NCBI GenBank assembly: GCA_900544465.1
Contig: UQVT01000068.1
Span: 1-9,086, forward strand
Origin: an uncultured Collinsella sp.
GTDB taxonomy: Bacteria > Actinomycetota > Coriobacteriia > Coriobacteriales > Coriobacteriaceae
DNA length: 9,086 nucleotides
Reading direction: 5' to 3'
In this document: piece after piece, positions 1-7,652 of the stretch
Position numbering within the stretch: position 1 is the first letter of the stretch
How the letters are laid out: each line of letters begins with the position of its first letter
Notes under the pieces: model-generated
The model's input: only the letters and a program-made list of their open reading frames with translations
What the model was told of the DNA's origin: nothing
The model's database searches: none
Translations under genes and position numbers: made by a program

Positions 1-653
1 TGCTCGAGCGTGCCGTCAAGATGTCCAAGAAGAACGGTTACGGCTCCATGACGGCTCTGCCGATCATCGAGACCCAGGACGGCGACGTCTCGGCCTACAT
101 TCCGACCAACGTTATTTCCATTACCGATGGTCAGATCTACCTGCAGTCCGAGCTCTTCTTCCAGGGTCAGCGCCCGGCAGTCGACGTGGGTATCTCCGTG
201 TCCCGCGTCGGTGGCGATGCACAGACCAAGGCCATGAAGCAGGTCGCCGGCAACCTCCGTCTGGACCTTGCTTCGTACCAGGAGCTCGCCGGCTTTACGC
301 AGTTCGGCTCCGACCTCGACGAGGCCACGCAAAAGCAGCTTACCCACGGCGCTCGCATGACCGAGCTCCTGAAGCAGCCGCGTTATAAACCGTTTGAGGT
401 TGGCGAGCAGATCGTTACGCTGTTTGCCGGCAACGAGGGCTTCCTGGATGACCTGGAGATCGCCGACGTGCTGCCTTTCCGTGCCGAGCTTATCGAGTAT
501 ATGGACAATGGCTTTGGCTCGCTGCTCGACAAGGTTCGCGCCAAGAAGATCGACGACGACACCAAGGCCGAGCTCTTGCGTGTCATTGGTGACTTCAAGC
601 AGCAGTTCATGGCCAAACACCATGCCGACACGACTGGATCAGAGGAGAACTAA
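1..653 (+). CDS. atpA: F1F0 ATP synthase subunit alpha (3' part, start outside window)
   Basis: C-terminal part of the F1 alpha subunit, the mostly non-catalytic nucleotide-binding partner of beta in the alpha3beta3 head on the cytoplasmic side of the membrane. The reading frame is open from base 3, so the gene begins upstream and about 216 residues are visible; the family is usually 500-550 residues. The family core stretch with ALPIIETQ (56-79) and YIPTNVISITDGQIYLQSEL follows in order. The VGISVSRVGG motif carries the arginine finger that reaches into the beta catalytic site (codon 204-206). The C-terminal helical domain with QFGSDLDEATQ and LLKQPRYKP comes next. It ends 5 nt before atpG. 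An AGAGGAG sequence inside its last codons (641-647) is the likely ribosome binding site for atpG. The Walker A region lies outside the window. Identification is secure; no damage is seen in the visible part. Confidence 0.98.
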   Translation, partial: LERAVKMSKKNGYGSMTALPIIETQDGDVSAYIPTNVISITDGQIYLQSELFFQGQRPAVDVGISVSRVGGDAQTKAMKQVAGNLRLDLASYQELAGFTQFGSDLDEATQKQLTHGARMTELLKQPRYKPFEVGEQIVTLFAGNEGFLDDLEIADVLPFRAELIEYMDNGFGSLLDKVRAKKIDDDTKAELLRVIGDFKQQFMAKHHADTTGSEEN

Positions 654-658
654 GCCCT

Positions 659-1566
659 ATGGCCAACCTTCGCGACATTAAGAAGCGAATCTCCTCGGTT
701 ACCACGACCAAGCAGATCACGCGCACGATGGAGATGGTCTCTACGGCCAAGATCCGTCGTGCCCTCGATCGCTCCAAGCAGGCCGAGCCCTATAAGGAGG
801 CGCTGACCGACGTCATGCTGACGGTTGCCGGCGACGCCTCCTGCTCGGGCACCGATCCCATGCTGCAGAAGCATGAGAGCGTCAAGCATGGCCTGATTGT
901 CGTCATTGCTTCGGACCGCGGCCTTGCCGGCGGTTTCAATACGACGGTGGAGCGCACGGCCGAAAAGCTCGCCGCTTCTTGGGCGAACGATGGCATCGAG
1001 TGCGAGATCATCGCGTGTGGGCGTAAGCCGGCCACGTATTTCCGTGACCGCGCAAATGTCATCATGCATTTTGAGGGCAATTCCTCCGAGCCCGATTTCA
1101 ATCAGGCTCGCATGATCTCCTCTCATATCTGCGATGCGTATCGTGCCGGTGAGCTTGACCGTGTCGAGCTTGTCTACCACCACGCCAAGAACCGCGTGGA
1201 TCAGGAGCTTCGCGTCGAGCACTTGCTGCCGCTCGATCCCGAGATGATCGCTATGGCCCACGGTCCGCGTAAGAACGAGACCGACGCCCCTAAGCGCATC
1301 TCGTCCACGTTCGAGTTCGTGCCCTCTCCCGAGCATGTTCTCGGCAAGCTTGTACCGTCTTATATCCTGACGGTCATCTACCAGGCCCTGATCGATTCGG
1401 CGGCCGCCGAGCAGGGTGCGCGCCGCAAGGCCATGCACTCCGCGACGGAAAACGCCACCGCGATCATCTCGACCCTTACCCGCACGTATAGTCGCGTGCG
1501 CCAGGCTTCGATCACGACCGAGATCAACGAGATCGTCGGCGGAGCCTCAGCATTGGAGGAACAGTA

Positions 1567-1567
<1 letters not shown>
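659..1567 (+). CDS. atpG: F1F0 ATP synthase subunit gamma
   Basis: Central rotor shaft of the F1 motor (302 residues, slightly longer than the usual 285-295). It turns inside the alpha3beta3 ring and couples proton flow to ATP synthesis. The N-terminal helix has the family signature (MANLRDIKKRI, then ITRTMEMVSTAKI at residues 20-32). The central alpha/beta domain carries SDRGLAGGFN (85-94). The C-terminal helix has SAAAEQGARRKAM and RQASITTEINEIVGGA (281-296), which pairs with the N-terminal helix to form the coiled-coil shaft. A segment around 195-215 rich in Lys, Asn and Asp looks poorly conserved and may be a surface loop accounting for the extra length. Its stop codon overlaps the atpD start by one base (TAATG at 1565-1569), which suggests translational coupling. 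The start is supported by AGAGGAG 11 nt upstream. Confidence 0.98.
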
Positions 1568-3021
<1,454 letters not shown>

Positions 3022-3024
3022 GTT

Positions 3025-3417
3025 ATGCGTATCCGCATCGTGTGCCCCGTGAGCTGCGCCTATGAGGGCGACGCTGCGTTTGTGTCGATTCCGTCCACGG
3101 ATGGCGAGTTTGGCGTTCTGCCTGCTCACTCCAGCGAAATCTGCACGATCGACCGCGGTTACGTTCGCGTTTCCGATAAGGCCATGGGCACTGTCGACCA
3201 CACGTTTGCCGTGGCCGGCGGCTATGCCCAGGTTGCGGACGATGTCGTGACCGTCCTCGCCGAGCGCGCTTGCGATTTGGCGACCGTCGATGCCGACAAG
3301 GTTAAAGCTGATATTCAAGGTTTTGAAGAGAAGCTGGGTAATTTGTCGGAGGATGATGCACGCCGCGCCTACCTCTATAATGAAATCGCATGGTGTAAGC
3401 TCAAGCTTGCCCAATAG
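3025..3417 (+). CDS. atpC: F1F0 ATP synthase subunit epsilon
   Basis: Small subunit at the foot of the gamma shaft that contacts the c-ring and in many bacteria inhibits ATP hydrolysis (130 residues, normal length). The N-terminal beta-sandwich contains the family motif GEFGVLPAHS (27-36) and FAVAGGYAQV (61-70). The C-terminal part (about 88-130) is predicted to be two helices, so the protein is a full-length rather than a C-terminally shortened epsilon. The start lies 3 nt after the atpD stop, with a purine-rich GGGGGAG at 3009-3015 as ribosome binding site. It is the last gene of the atp operon; an intrinsic terminator begins 36 nt after its stop. Codon choice near its 3' end (3300-3400) is visibly more AT-rich than in atpD, probably reflecting weaker codon selection. 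Confidence 0.96.
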   Translation: MRIRIVCPVSCAYEGDAAFVSIPSTDGEFGVLPAHSSEICTIDRGYVRVSDKAMGTVDHTFAVAGGYAQVADDVVTVLAERACDLATVDADKVKADIQGFEEKLGNLSEDDARRAYLYNEIAWCKLKLAQ

Positions 3418-3426
3418 TCAAACGTT

Positions 3427-3456
3427 TTGGCGTTCGACCATTTGCGAACACATCAT
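3427..3456 (+). promoter_or_regulatory. Possible weak promoter for murA
   Basis: TTGGCG at 3427-3432 and CATCAT at 3451-3456 are each 4 of 6 to the sigma-70 consensus, separated by 18 bp. A start of transcription would fall near 3463, inside the left arm of the atp terminator, so such a transcript would lack that arm and would not terminate. The spacer also holds a short inverted repeat, GTTCG (3432-3436) and CGAAC (3445-3449). The match is weak and unproven; it is listed because murA needs some route of expression past the terminator. Confidence 0.25.
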
Positions 3457-3492
3457 GCCCGGGATGGCCCAGCCACCCCGGGCATGCTTTTT
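3454..3492 (+). terminator. Intrinsic terminator of the atp operon
   Basis: Perfect 10-bp stem CATGCCCGGG (3454-3463) with CCCGGGCATG (3477-3486), followed by C and five T (3488-3492). The 13-nt loop can add an inner TGG/CCA pairing. The run of T ends one base before the murA Shine-Dalgarno AAAGGG (3494-3499), so the terminator lies directly against the murA translation start. The minus direction has no T tract, so it acts on atp transcription. Confidence 0.88.
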
Positions 3493-3505
3493 GAAAGGGT
3501 AGACC

Positions 3506-4789
3506 TTGGATATTATCCGCGTTGAGGGTGGCCACGCCATCGGAGGTTCCGTGCCTGTTTCGGGTGCCAAGAACTCCGCGCTCAAACTTATGGCGGCAAC
3601 GCTTCTGGCGCCGGGCAAGACGACGCTGCAGAACGTGCCTGATATTTCCGATGTCCACGTGATGGGCAAGGTGCTCAAGGGTATGGGCGCTACGATCGAT
3701 GTTCTCGACGAGCACACGCTCGAGATCGATACCTCCCAGGTTGATTCTTGGGAGGCGCCCTACGAGCTCGTTGCCAAGATGCGCGCTTCCACTGCCGTGA
3801 TGGGACCCCTGCTGGGCCGTTTCCATCGCGCCAAGATCGCCATGCCCGGCGGCTGCAACCTGGGTGCTCGCAAGATCGATATGCATATCTTGGGTCTTGA
3901 GGCCTTGGGCGTTGAGTTCGATACCGCCCACGGCTATATCAACGCCAACGCGCCCCAGGGCCTGCACGGTACCACCGTCACGCTCGAGTTTGCCAGTGTC
4001 GGTGCGACCGAGAACCTCATCATGGCCTCCGTGCGCGCGCAGGGTACCACGGTAATCGACAATGCCGCCCGCGAGCCCGAGATCGTCGATCTCGCCAACT
4101 TGCTCAACGAAATGGGCGCCAAGATTGTCGGCGCCGGTACGCCTGTCGTGACCATCGAGGGCGTGGAGGAGCTGCATCCCGTTACCCATCGCGTGGTGGG
4201 CGACCGTATCGAGGCCGGTACCTTTATCGTTGCCGGTGCGTTGATGGCCGACGATTGCGGTGTCGACGTCACAGGCTTTTGCCCCATTCACTTGGGCATG
4301 GTGCTCAAGAAGATGGAGCTCATGGGCATCGACTGCGAGCGCGTCGAGGATGGCGTCCATGTGAACCGTGCCGAGCGCATCAAGCCGGTCGATATCCAGA
4401 CGCTCCCGTTCCCCGGTTTCCCCACGGATATGCAGGCGCAGATCATGGTGCTCTCCGCCCTGGCCGACGGCAGCTCCGTTATCACCGAGAACATCTTCGA
4501 GAATCGCTTTATGTTTGCATCCGAGCTGGTGCGCATGGGCGCCGATATTCGCATCGAGAGCCATCACGCTATGATTCACGGCGTCAAGGGCTTCTCCGGC
4601 GCTCAGGTAACCTCACCGGATCTTCGTGGTGGCGCGGCACTCGTCGTTGCCGGCCTAATTGCCGACGGCACGACCGAGGTCTCGGCCATCCATCACATTA
4701 AGCGCGGCTACGAGCAGTTTGTTGAAAAGCTGCAGGCGCTTGGCGCTCATGTCGAGCACGCCACTGTTCCCGATCCCGTCATCTACTAA
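3506..4789 (+). CDS. murA: UDP-N-acetylglucosamine 1-carboxyvinyltransferase (MurA)
   Basis: Cytoplasmic enzyme that transfers enolpyruvate from phosphoenolpyruvate to UDP-GlcNAc, the first committed step of peptidoglycan synthesis (427 residues, normal length). The fold is two inverse alpha/beta domains. The GAKNSAL motif gives Lys22 and Asn23 (substrate binding). MPGGCNLGAR gives Cys117, the PEP-reacting and fosfomycin-target cysteine, with Arg122 following. FPTDMQAQ gives Asp308, the general base position. PDLRGGAAL gives Arg374, and HIKRGYE gives Arg400. Cysteine rather than aspartate at 117 predicts fosfomycin-sensitive chemistry by family knowledge. The start is TTG at 3506, the only in-frame start with a well-placed Shine-Dalgarno (AAAGGG, 6 nt spacing) and the one giving the canonical N-terminus MDIIRVEGG. 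It follows the atp operon across a terminator and is followed 12 nt later by the LCP gene, suggesting a two-gene envelope operon. Confidence 0.97.
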   Translation: MDIIRVEGGHAIGGSVPVSGAKNSALKLMAATLLAPGKTTLQNVPDISDVHVMGKVLKGMGATIDVLDEHTLEIDTSQVDSWEAPYELVAKMRASTAVMGPLLGRFHRAKIAMPGGCNLGARKIDMHILGLEALGVEFDTAHGYINANAPQGLHGTTVTLEFASVGATENLIMASVRAQGTTVIDNAAREPEIVDLANLLNEMGAKIVGAGTPVVTIEGVEELHPVTHRVVGDRIEAGTFIVAGALMADDCGVDVTGFCPIHLGMVLKKMELMGIDCERVEDGVHVNRAERIKPVDIQTLPFPGFPTDMQAQIMVLSALADGSSVITENIFENRFMFASELVRMGADIRIESHHAMIHGVKGFSGAQVTSPDLRGGAALVVAGLIADGTTEVSAIHHIKRGYEQFVEKLQALGAHVEHATVPDPVIY

Positions 4790-4790
4790 T

Positions 4791-4795
4791 GCAGG
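4791..4795 (+). promoter_or_regulatory. Ribosome binding site deciding the LCP gene start
   Basis: GCAGG lies 6 nt before ATG at 4802 and directly against the upstream in-frame TTG at 4796. Zero spacing to the TTG makes that codon an unlikely start, so ATG 4802 is preferred. Confidence 0.6.
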
Positions 4796-4801
4796 TTGCC
4801 T

Positions 4802-6031
4802 ATGTTTAAGAAAAAGCCCATTACGGAATCTCGAAGACCTTCGACCGGCGCTCAGGCAAAAATCTATAGCCGCGATAACGTTGCCCGCTATTCCGAGCGC
4901 GCCCGTCAGCGCCGTCGCGGTCATACGGTTCGCCGCGTTGCGCTCATTGCTGTGCTCGGTGTGCTGCTGAGTGCTACGACTGCCGCCGGCCTGTGGTTTG
5001 CCACCATTATGGGCAAGCTCGGCGATTCTAATGTCATTACCGACAATCTGCGTCGGGTCCTGGTTGACACCGATGAGGCAAAGGATCCGTTCTACGTGCT
5101 GCTTCTTGGCACCGACGGCCGTCCGGGCGAGGATACGTATCGCGCCGACTCGATTATCCTGGCACGAATCGACCCCACGCAAAAGCAGGCGACGCTCATT
5201 TCCGTTCCGCGCGACACCAAGGTCGAGTACAAGGGCGAGACCATGAAGATCAACGCCTGCCATACCGTTGGCGGCGCCGAGGCCATGGTCGAGGCGGTCA
5301 ACGAGCTGTGCGGTGTTCAGATTTCCCACTATGCCGAGGTCAGCTTCGACGGTATGCAGGCGCTGATTGATTCGGTTGGCGGTATCGACATTAACGCAAC
5401 CGATGATGTTGACGACCCCGAGCACCTGGATATTAAGATTACCGCTGGCCAGCAGCATATGGACGGTGCCACTGCCCTTACCTATGCCCGCTGCCGCTAC
5501 ACCTATGCCGACGGCGATTACACGCGCATGCGCCACCAGCGTCAGGTGCTTGGCGCCCTTGCCAACCAGATTCTCAATAACTTCGATGCCACGAAGATCT
5601 TTGGCCTGGTTAATTCGCTGTCCGATATGCTCGTAACCGATATGAGCGTTCAGGATATCGTGGCTACGGTCAATGCCATGCGCGGTATGGATGTCGACGG
5701 TATCTACTCGGCCAACCTGCCCTCGTACGCCGACGACAGCACCATGATCGACGGTGTGAGCTACGTCTTTGTCTACGAGGACGAGCTCAAGGAAATGATG
5801 GAGCGCGTCGACGCCGGCAAGGACCCCAAGGGTCCCAACACCATGGGCCTTTCCGACGGTTCCAGCTCTACGATCGGCGACCTGAACAACAACACGTCTG
5901 ACGACTACGCAAACGGTACCGCAACCTCATCGGTCAGCTCTGACGATTCCGATGACTCAAGCGATTCGAGCGATTCGGACTACTACGAAGAGCCCACCGG
6001 CGACGGCAACGGCTACGAAGCCAACTACTAA
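4802..6031 (+). CDS. LytR-CpsA-Psr (LCP) family cell-wall glycopolymer transferase
   Basis: LCP enzymes transfer undecaprenyl-linked glycopolymers onto peptidoglycan outside the membrane. From ATG 4802 the protein has 409 residues. It has a basic cytoplasmic N-terminus (1-44, many Arg/Lys) and one membrane helix at about 45-67. An extracytoplasmic LCP domain (about 97-255) follows, with LLLGTDGR (Asp106), RADSI (Arg114, Asp116), SVPRDT (Arg137, Asp138), and the Arg-rich block from Tyr228 to Arg247 containing Arg230, Arg232, Asp239, Arg242 and Arg244. These match the family's pyrophosphate and polyprenyl-phosphate binding residues. The domain contains cysteines 153, 170 and 231, which could form a disulfide. 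After about 340 comes a low-complexity tail rich in Ser, Asp, Asn and Gly, ending in alternating Ser/Asp, Tyr and Glu. It sits 12 nt behind murA, so co-expression with precursor synthesis is likely. The exact polymer substrate cannot be read from sequence. Confidence 0.93.
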   Translation: MFKKKPITESRRPSTGAQAKIYSRDNVARYSERARQRRRGHTVRRVALIAVLGVLLSATTAAGLWFATIMGKLGDSNVITDNLRRVLVDTDEAKDPFYVLLLGTDGRPGEDTYRADSIILARIDPTQKQATLISVPRDTKVEYKGETMKINACHTVGGAEAMVEAVNELCGVQISHYAEVSFDGMQALIDSVGGIDINATDDVDDPEHLDIKITAGQQHMDGATALTYARCRYTYADGDYTRMRHQRQVLGALANQILNNFDATKIFGLVNSLSDMLVTDMSVQDIVATVNAMRGMDVDGIYSANLPSYADDSTMIDGVSYVFVYEDELKEMMERVDAGKDPKGPNTMGLSDGSSSTIGDLNNNTSDDYANGTATSSVSSDDSDDSSDSSDSDYYEEPTGDGNGYEANY

Positions 6032-6059
6032 GTTACGGCGTTTTACCAAACGCCGTAAC
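6032..6059. repeat. Perfect 12-bp hairpin directly after the LCP stop codon
   Basis: GTTACGGCGTTT (6032-6043) pairs perfectly with AAACGCCGTAAC (6048-6059) around a TACC loop and begins on the first base after the stop codon. No T tract follows in either direction, so it is not a standard intrinsic terminator. It may protect the mRNA 3' end, slow polymerase, or be a protein-binding site. Confidence 0.8.
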
Positions 6060-6101
6060 GGCTCGACGCTGCGCGCCGCCCAAGGCGACAATTTGTCATT
6101 C

Positions 6102-6143
6102 AAAAGGCAGGGCATGACCAGAAGGTCAATGCCCTGCCTTTTT
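6102..6143 (+). terminator. Intrinsic terminator of the murA-LCP unit
   Basis: AAAAGGCAGGGCAT (6102-6115) pairs with ATGCCCTGCCTTTT (6129-6142). Inner GACC (6116-6119) pairs with GGTC (6124-6127) around an AGAA loop, with A6128 bulged. It ends in TTTTT (6139-6143). The A-run on the left gives a short T-run on the other strand, so weak action on incoming pepT transcripts is possible. Confidence 0.88.
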
Positions 6144-6220
6144 CATGCCAACTTGTTCGCCTTGGACGTCGCTCGCTGACGTTGGCTCAACCTGCGGTGC
6201 TGACTACTCCCCTTGCACCA

Positions 6221-6260
6221 AAAACCGCCCCGTTCTCGGTTTTGAGGACGGGGCGGTTTT
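6221..6260 (-). terminator. Intrinsic terminator of pepT (bidirectional form)
   Basis: Perfect 13-bp stem AAAACCGCCCCGT (6221-6233) with ACGGGGCGGTTTT (6248-6260). On the plus strand four inner pairs (one G-U) can extend it. Read on the minus strand it ends in five T (complement of A6220-A6224) and lies 24 nt after the pepT stop codon. The plus strand also has four T, so it can back up the LCP terminator. Confidence 0.88.
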
Positions 6261-6284
6261 GCTTACCTGGATTGTTCGAGTTCC

Positions 6285-7532
6285 CTATGCAAAGCGGGCG
6301 ACGAGCTCCTGGAGCACGTCGGTCATCTTGACGAGCGAACTGACCGGGACGAACTCGTTGACGCCGTGGTAGCAATAGCCGCCGGTGGAAAGGTTGGGGC
6401 AGGGCAGACCGCGGAACGACAGCTGAGCGCCGTCGGTGCCGCCACGAATCGGCAGCACTTGGGGCTCAACGCCGCAGGCAAGATAGGCTTCCTTGGCAAC
6501 ATCAATAAGCTCGGGATAGCCACGAACGATCTCGGCCATATTTCGATACTGCTGCTTAATCTCGACCGTCACGCGCTCCTCACCTAGACGCTGGTTGAGC
6601 ATCGAGGCGGCGGCATCAATAAGGTCGAGTTTCTGCTGGAACTTGGCGGCGTCATGGTCGCGGACGATATAGCGCGCTGTGGCGTGATCGACGGTCGCAG
6701 ATACACCCTCAAGGTGATAAAAGCCCTCGTAGCCTTCCGTATACTCCGGTCGCTGCACGTAGGGGAGCAACGCGTTGAAGTCGCAGAACAGATTGCTTGC
6801 GTTGACCATACGGCCCTTAGCGTCGCCCGGGTGGATGGACTGGCCCTCAAAGCGGACGGTCGCCTCGGCGGCGTTAAAGCACTCCCACTCCAGCTCGCCG
6901 ATGGGGCCGCCGTCGACCGTGTAGGCGTACTTGCAGCCAAAGGTATCGATATCCAACAGCTCGGCTCCATGGCCGATCTCCTCGTCAGGGCAGAAGCAAA
7001 TGCCGAGTGCGGGATGGGGCAGAGAAGGGTCCTGAGCGATACGCGCGACAAGCGACATGATCTCGGCGACGCCTGCCTTGTCGTCCGCGCCCAGCAGCGT
7101 GGTGCCATCGCTGCAGACCAGGTCCTCACCCGCGAGGTCAGTCAGGGCGGGAAGCTTGGCGGTACTCATGGCAACGGGCTTACCGTCAACCGTGCCGCAG
7201 ACCAGGTCGCCGCCTTCGTAGTGTACGATGTGCGGCTTCACGCCGGCGCCCGGTGCAACTTCGGTGGTGTCGAGATGGGCGATCAGGCCCAGGGCGGGCT
7301 TGTCCTCAGCGCCCGCACTTGCGGGGATATGCGCGCAGACATAGGCGTGCTCGGTCACGTGGGCATCTTCCGCACCAAGCTCGCGCAGCTCTTCAGCCAG
7401 CACGTTGGCAAGGTCAAACTGAACGGCGCTCGAGGGTACCTGGTCGCAGTTTGCATCCTCGGACTGCGTGTTGATCTGGACGTAGCGCAAAAAGCGCTCG
7501 AGGACATCGGGGCTCGTGGTGGTGTTTTCCAT
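6285..7532 (-). CDS. pepT: Peptidase T (tripeptide aminopeptidase, M20 family)
   Basis: Cytoplasmic di-zinc aminopeptidase that removes the N-terminal residue of tripeptides (415 residues; the E. coli enzyme is about 408). The canonical N-terminus VLERFLRYVQINTQSE is present. The zinc and catalytic residues are in place: His86 and Asp88 (AHLDT), bridging Asp150 (GADDKAG), Glu184 and Glu185 (PDEEIG), Asp207 (VDGG) and His389 (YHGVNE). The M20 dimerisation lid lies at about 220-325, with SIHPGDAKGRMVNA around 232-245. The open frame continues 32 codons upstream to 7628. ATG at 7532 is chosen because it has GGAGCGG 5 nt upstream and matches the usual family start, while the extension has no family resemblance and would swallow the divergent promoter region. 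No signal peptide is seen. It is divergent from the metal-regulator gene and convergent with the LCP gene. Confidence 0.96.
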   Translation of the reverse strand: MENTTTSPDVLERFLRYVQINTQSEDANCDQVPSSAVQFDLANVLAEELRELGAEDAHVTEHAYVCAHIPASAGAEDKPALGLIAHLDTTEVAPGAGVKPHIVHYEGGDLVCGTVDGKPVAMSTAKLPALTDLAGEDLVCSDGTTLLGADDKAGVAEIMSLVARIAQDPSLPHPALGICFCPDEEIGHGAELLDIDTFGCKYAYTVDGGPIGELEWECFNAAEATVRFEGQSIHPGDAKGRMVNASNLFCDFNALLPYVQRPEYTEGYEGFYHLEGVSATVDHATARYIVRDHDAAKFQQKLDLIDAAASMLNQRLGEERVTVEIKQQYRNMAEIVRGYPELIDVAKEAYLACGVEPQVLPIRGGTDGAQLSFRGLPCPNLSTGGYCYHGVNEFVPVSSLVKMTDVLQELVARFA

Positions 7533-7537
7533 AAAGA

Positions 7538-7544
7538 CCGCTCC
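7538..7544 (-). promoter_or_regulatory. Ribosome binding site deciding the pepT start
   Basis: On the minus strand GGAGCGG lies 5 nt before ATG 7532. It is a near-consensus Shine-Dalgarno and supports the shorter 415-residue PepT over the 447-residue extension starting at 7628. Confidence 0.8.
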
Positions 7545-7570
7545 AATCTTGGTCGTCGTGTGCAACAAGA

Positions 7571-7579
7571 ACTCTAGCA
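7571..7579 (-). promoter_or_regulatory. Possible extended -10 element for pepT
   Basis: The minus strand reads TGCTAGAGT, a TG-N-hexamer form with 4 of 6 matches to TATAAT. It would start transcription about 30 nt before the pepT ATG. No convincing -35 is seen; the inverted repeat at 7581-7598 occupies that position. Weak, sequence-only evidence. Confidence 0.3.
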
Positions 7580-7580
7580 C

Positions 7581-7598
7581 GGTATGCCACGGCATACC
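7581..7598. promoter_or_regulatory. Candidate operator: perfect 8-2-8 inverted repeat
   Basis: GGTATGCC (7581-7588), AC, GGCATACC (7591-7598) is a perfect dyad of 18 bp, in the size range of DtxR/MntR-type and other helix-turn-helix dimer sites. It lies in the roughly 120-nt region between the divergent pepT and regulator genes. It overlaps the -35 position for both the TAGAAT element at 7616 (plus strand) and the TAGAGT element at 7571 (minus strand). The most economical reading is an operator for the adjacent regulator (autoregulation, perhaps with control of pepT). Whether this protein binds it is not shown by the sequence. Confidence 0.55.
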
Positions 7599-7615
7599 AC
7601 GACGCTTGGATGGGG

Positions 7616-7621
7616 TAGAAT
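7616..7621 (+). promoter_or_regulatory. Possible -10 box for the regulator-methyltransferase unit
   Basis: TAGAAT matches TATAAT at 5 of 6 positions and lies 31 nt before the ATG at 7653, giving a leader of about 25 nt. No -35 consensus is present at the correct distance, where the inverted repeat sits instead, so an activator-aided or otherwise weak promoter is possible. Confidence 0.4.
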
Positions 7622-7637
7622 CAGCCATTGAATGCAG

Positions 7638-7643
7638 AAGGGA
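7638..7643 (+). promoter_or_regulatory. Ribosome binding site deciding the regulator start
   Basis: AAGGGA lies 9 nt before ATG 7653. The earlier in-frame ATG at 7632 has no purine-rich site before it, so the 140-residue form is preferred. Confidence 0.65.
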
Positions 7644-7652
7644 CGGAAGATC

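Noticed and set aside
3432..3449. GTTCG-N8-CGAAC inverted repeat considered as a LexA (SOS) box
   Set aside because: The half-sites are in the opposite order to the Gram-positive GAAC-N4-GTTC box, and neither neighbouring gene belongs to the SOS response; 5-bp arms are easily found by chance.
3401..5536. Minus-strand open frames opposite murA and the LCP gene
   Set aside because: Antisense shadows of strongly conserved genes; no recognisable domains and no translation signals.
6087..6097. GACAA-T-TTGTC small palindrome
   Set aside because: Only 5-bp arms between two stronger hairpins and downstream of genes; indistinguishable from chance.
6147..6186. GCCAAC and GTTGGC arms with an inner ACGTC/GACGT pairing, considered as a structured RNA
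   Set aside because: The fold needs a large asymmetric bulge and has no typical RNA-family motif; the 6144-6219 stretch otherwise shows nothing recognisable.
6145..6372. Short plus-strand frame in the LCP-pepT intergenic region
   Set aside because: It starts right after a terminator, runs through the pepT terminator hairpin and into the antisense of pepT, and has no ribosome binding site.
6654..7577. Plus-strand 307-codon frame opposite pepT
   Set aside because: Antisense to conserved pepT codons, including the metal-ligand motifs, and without a family match or Shine-Dalgarno.
7632..7652. Alternative ATG 7632 adding seven residues to the metal regulator
   Set aside because: No Shine-Dalgarno precedes it, and the AAGGGA site lies within the added segment, well placed for ATG 7653.
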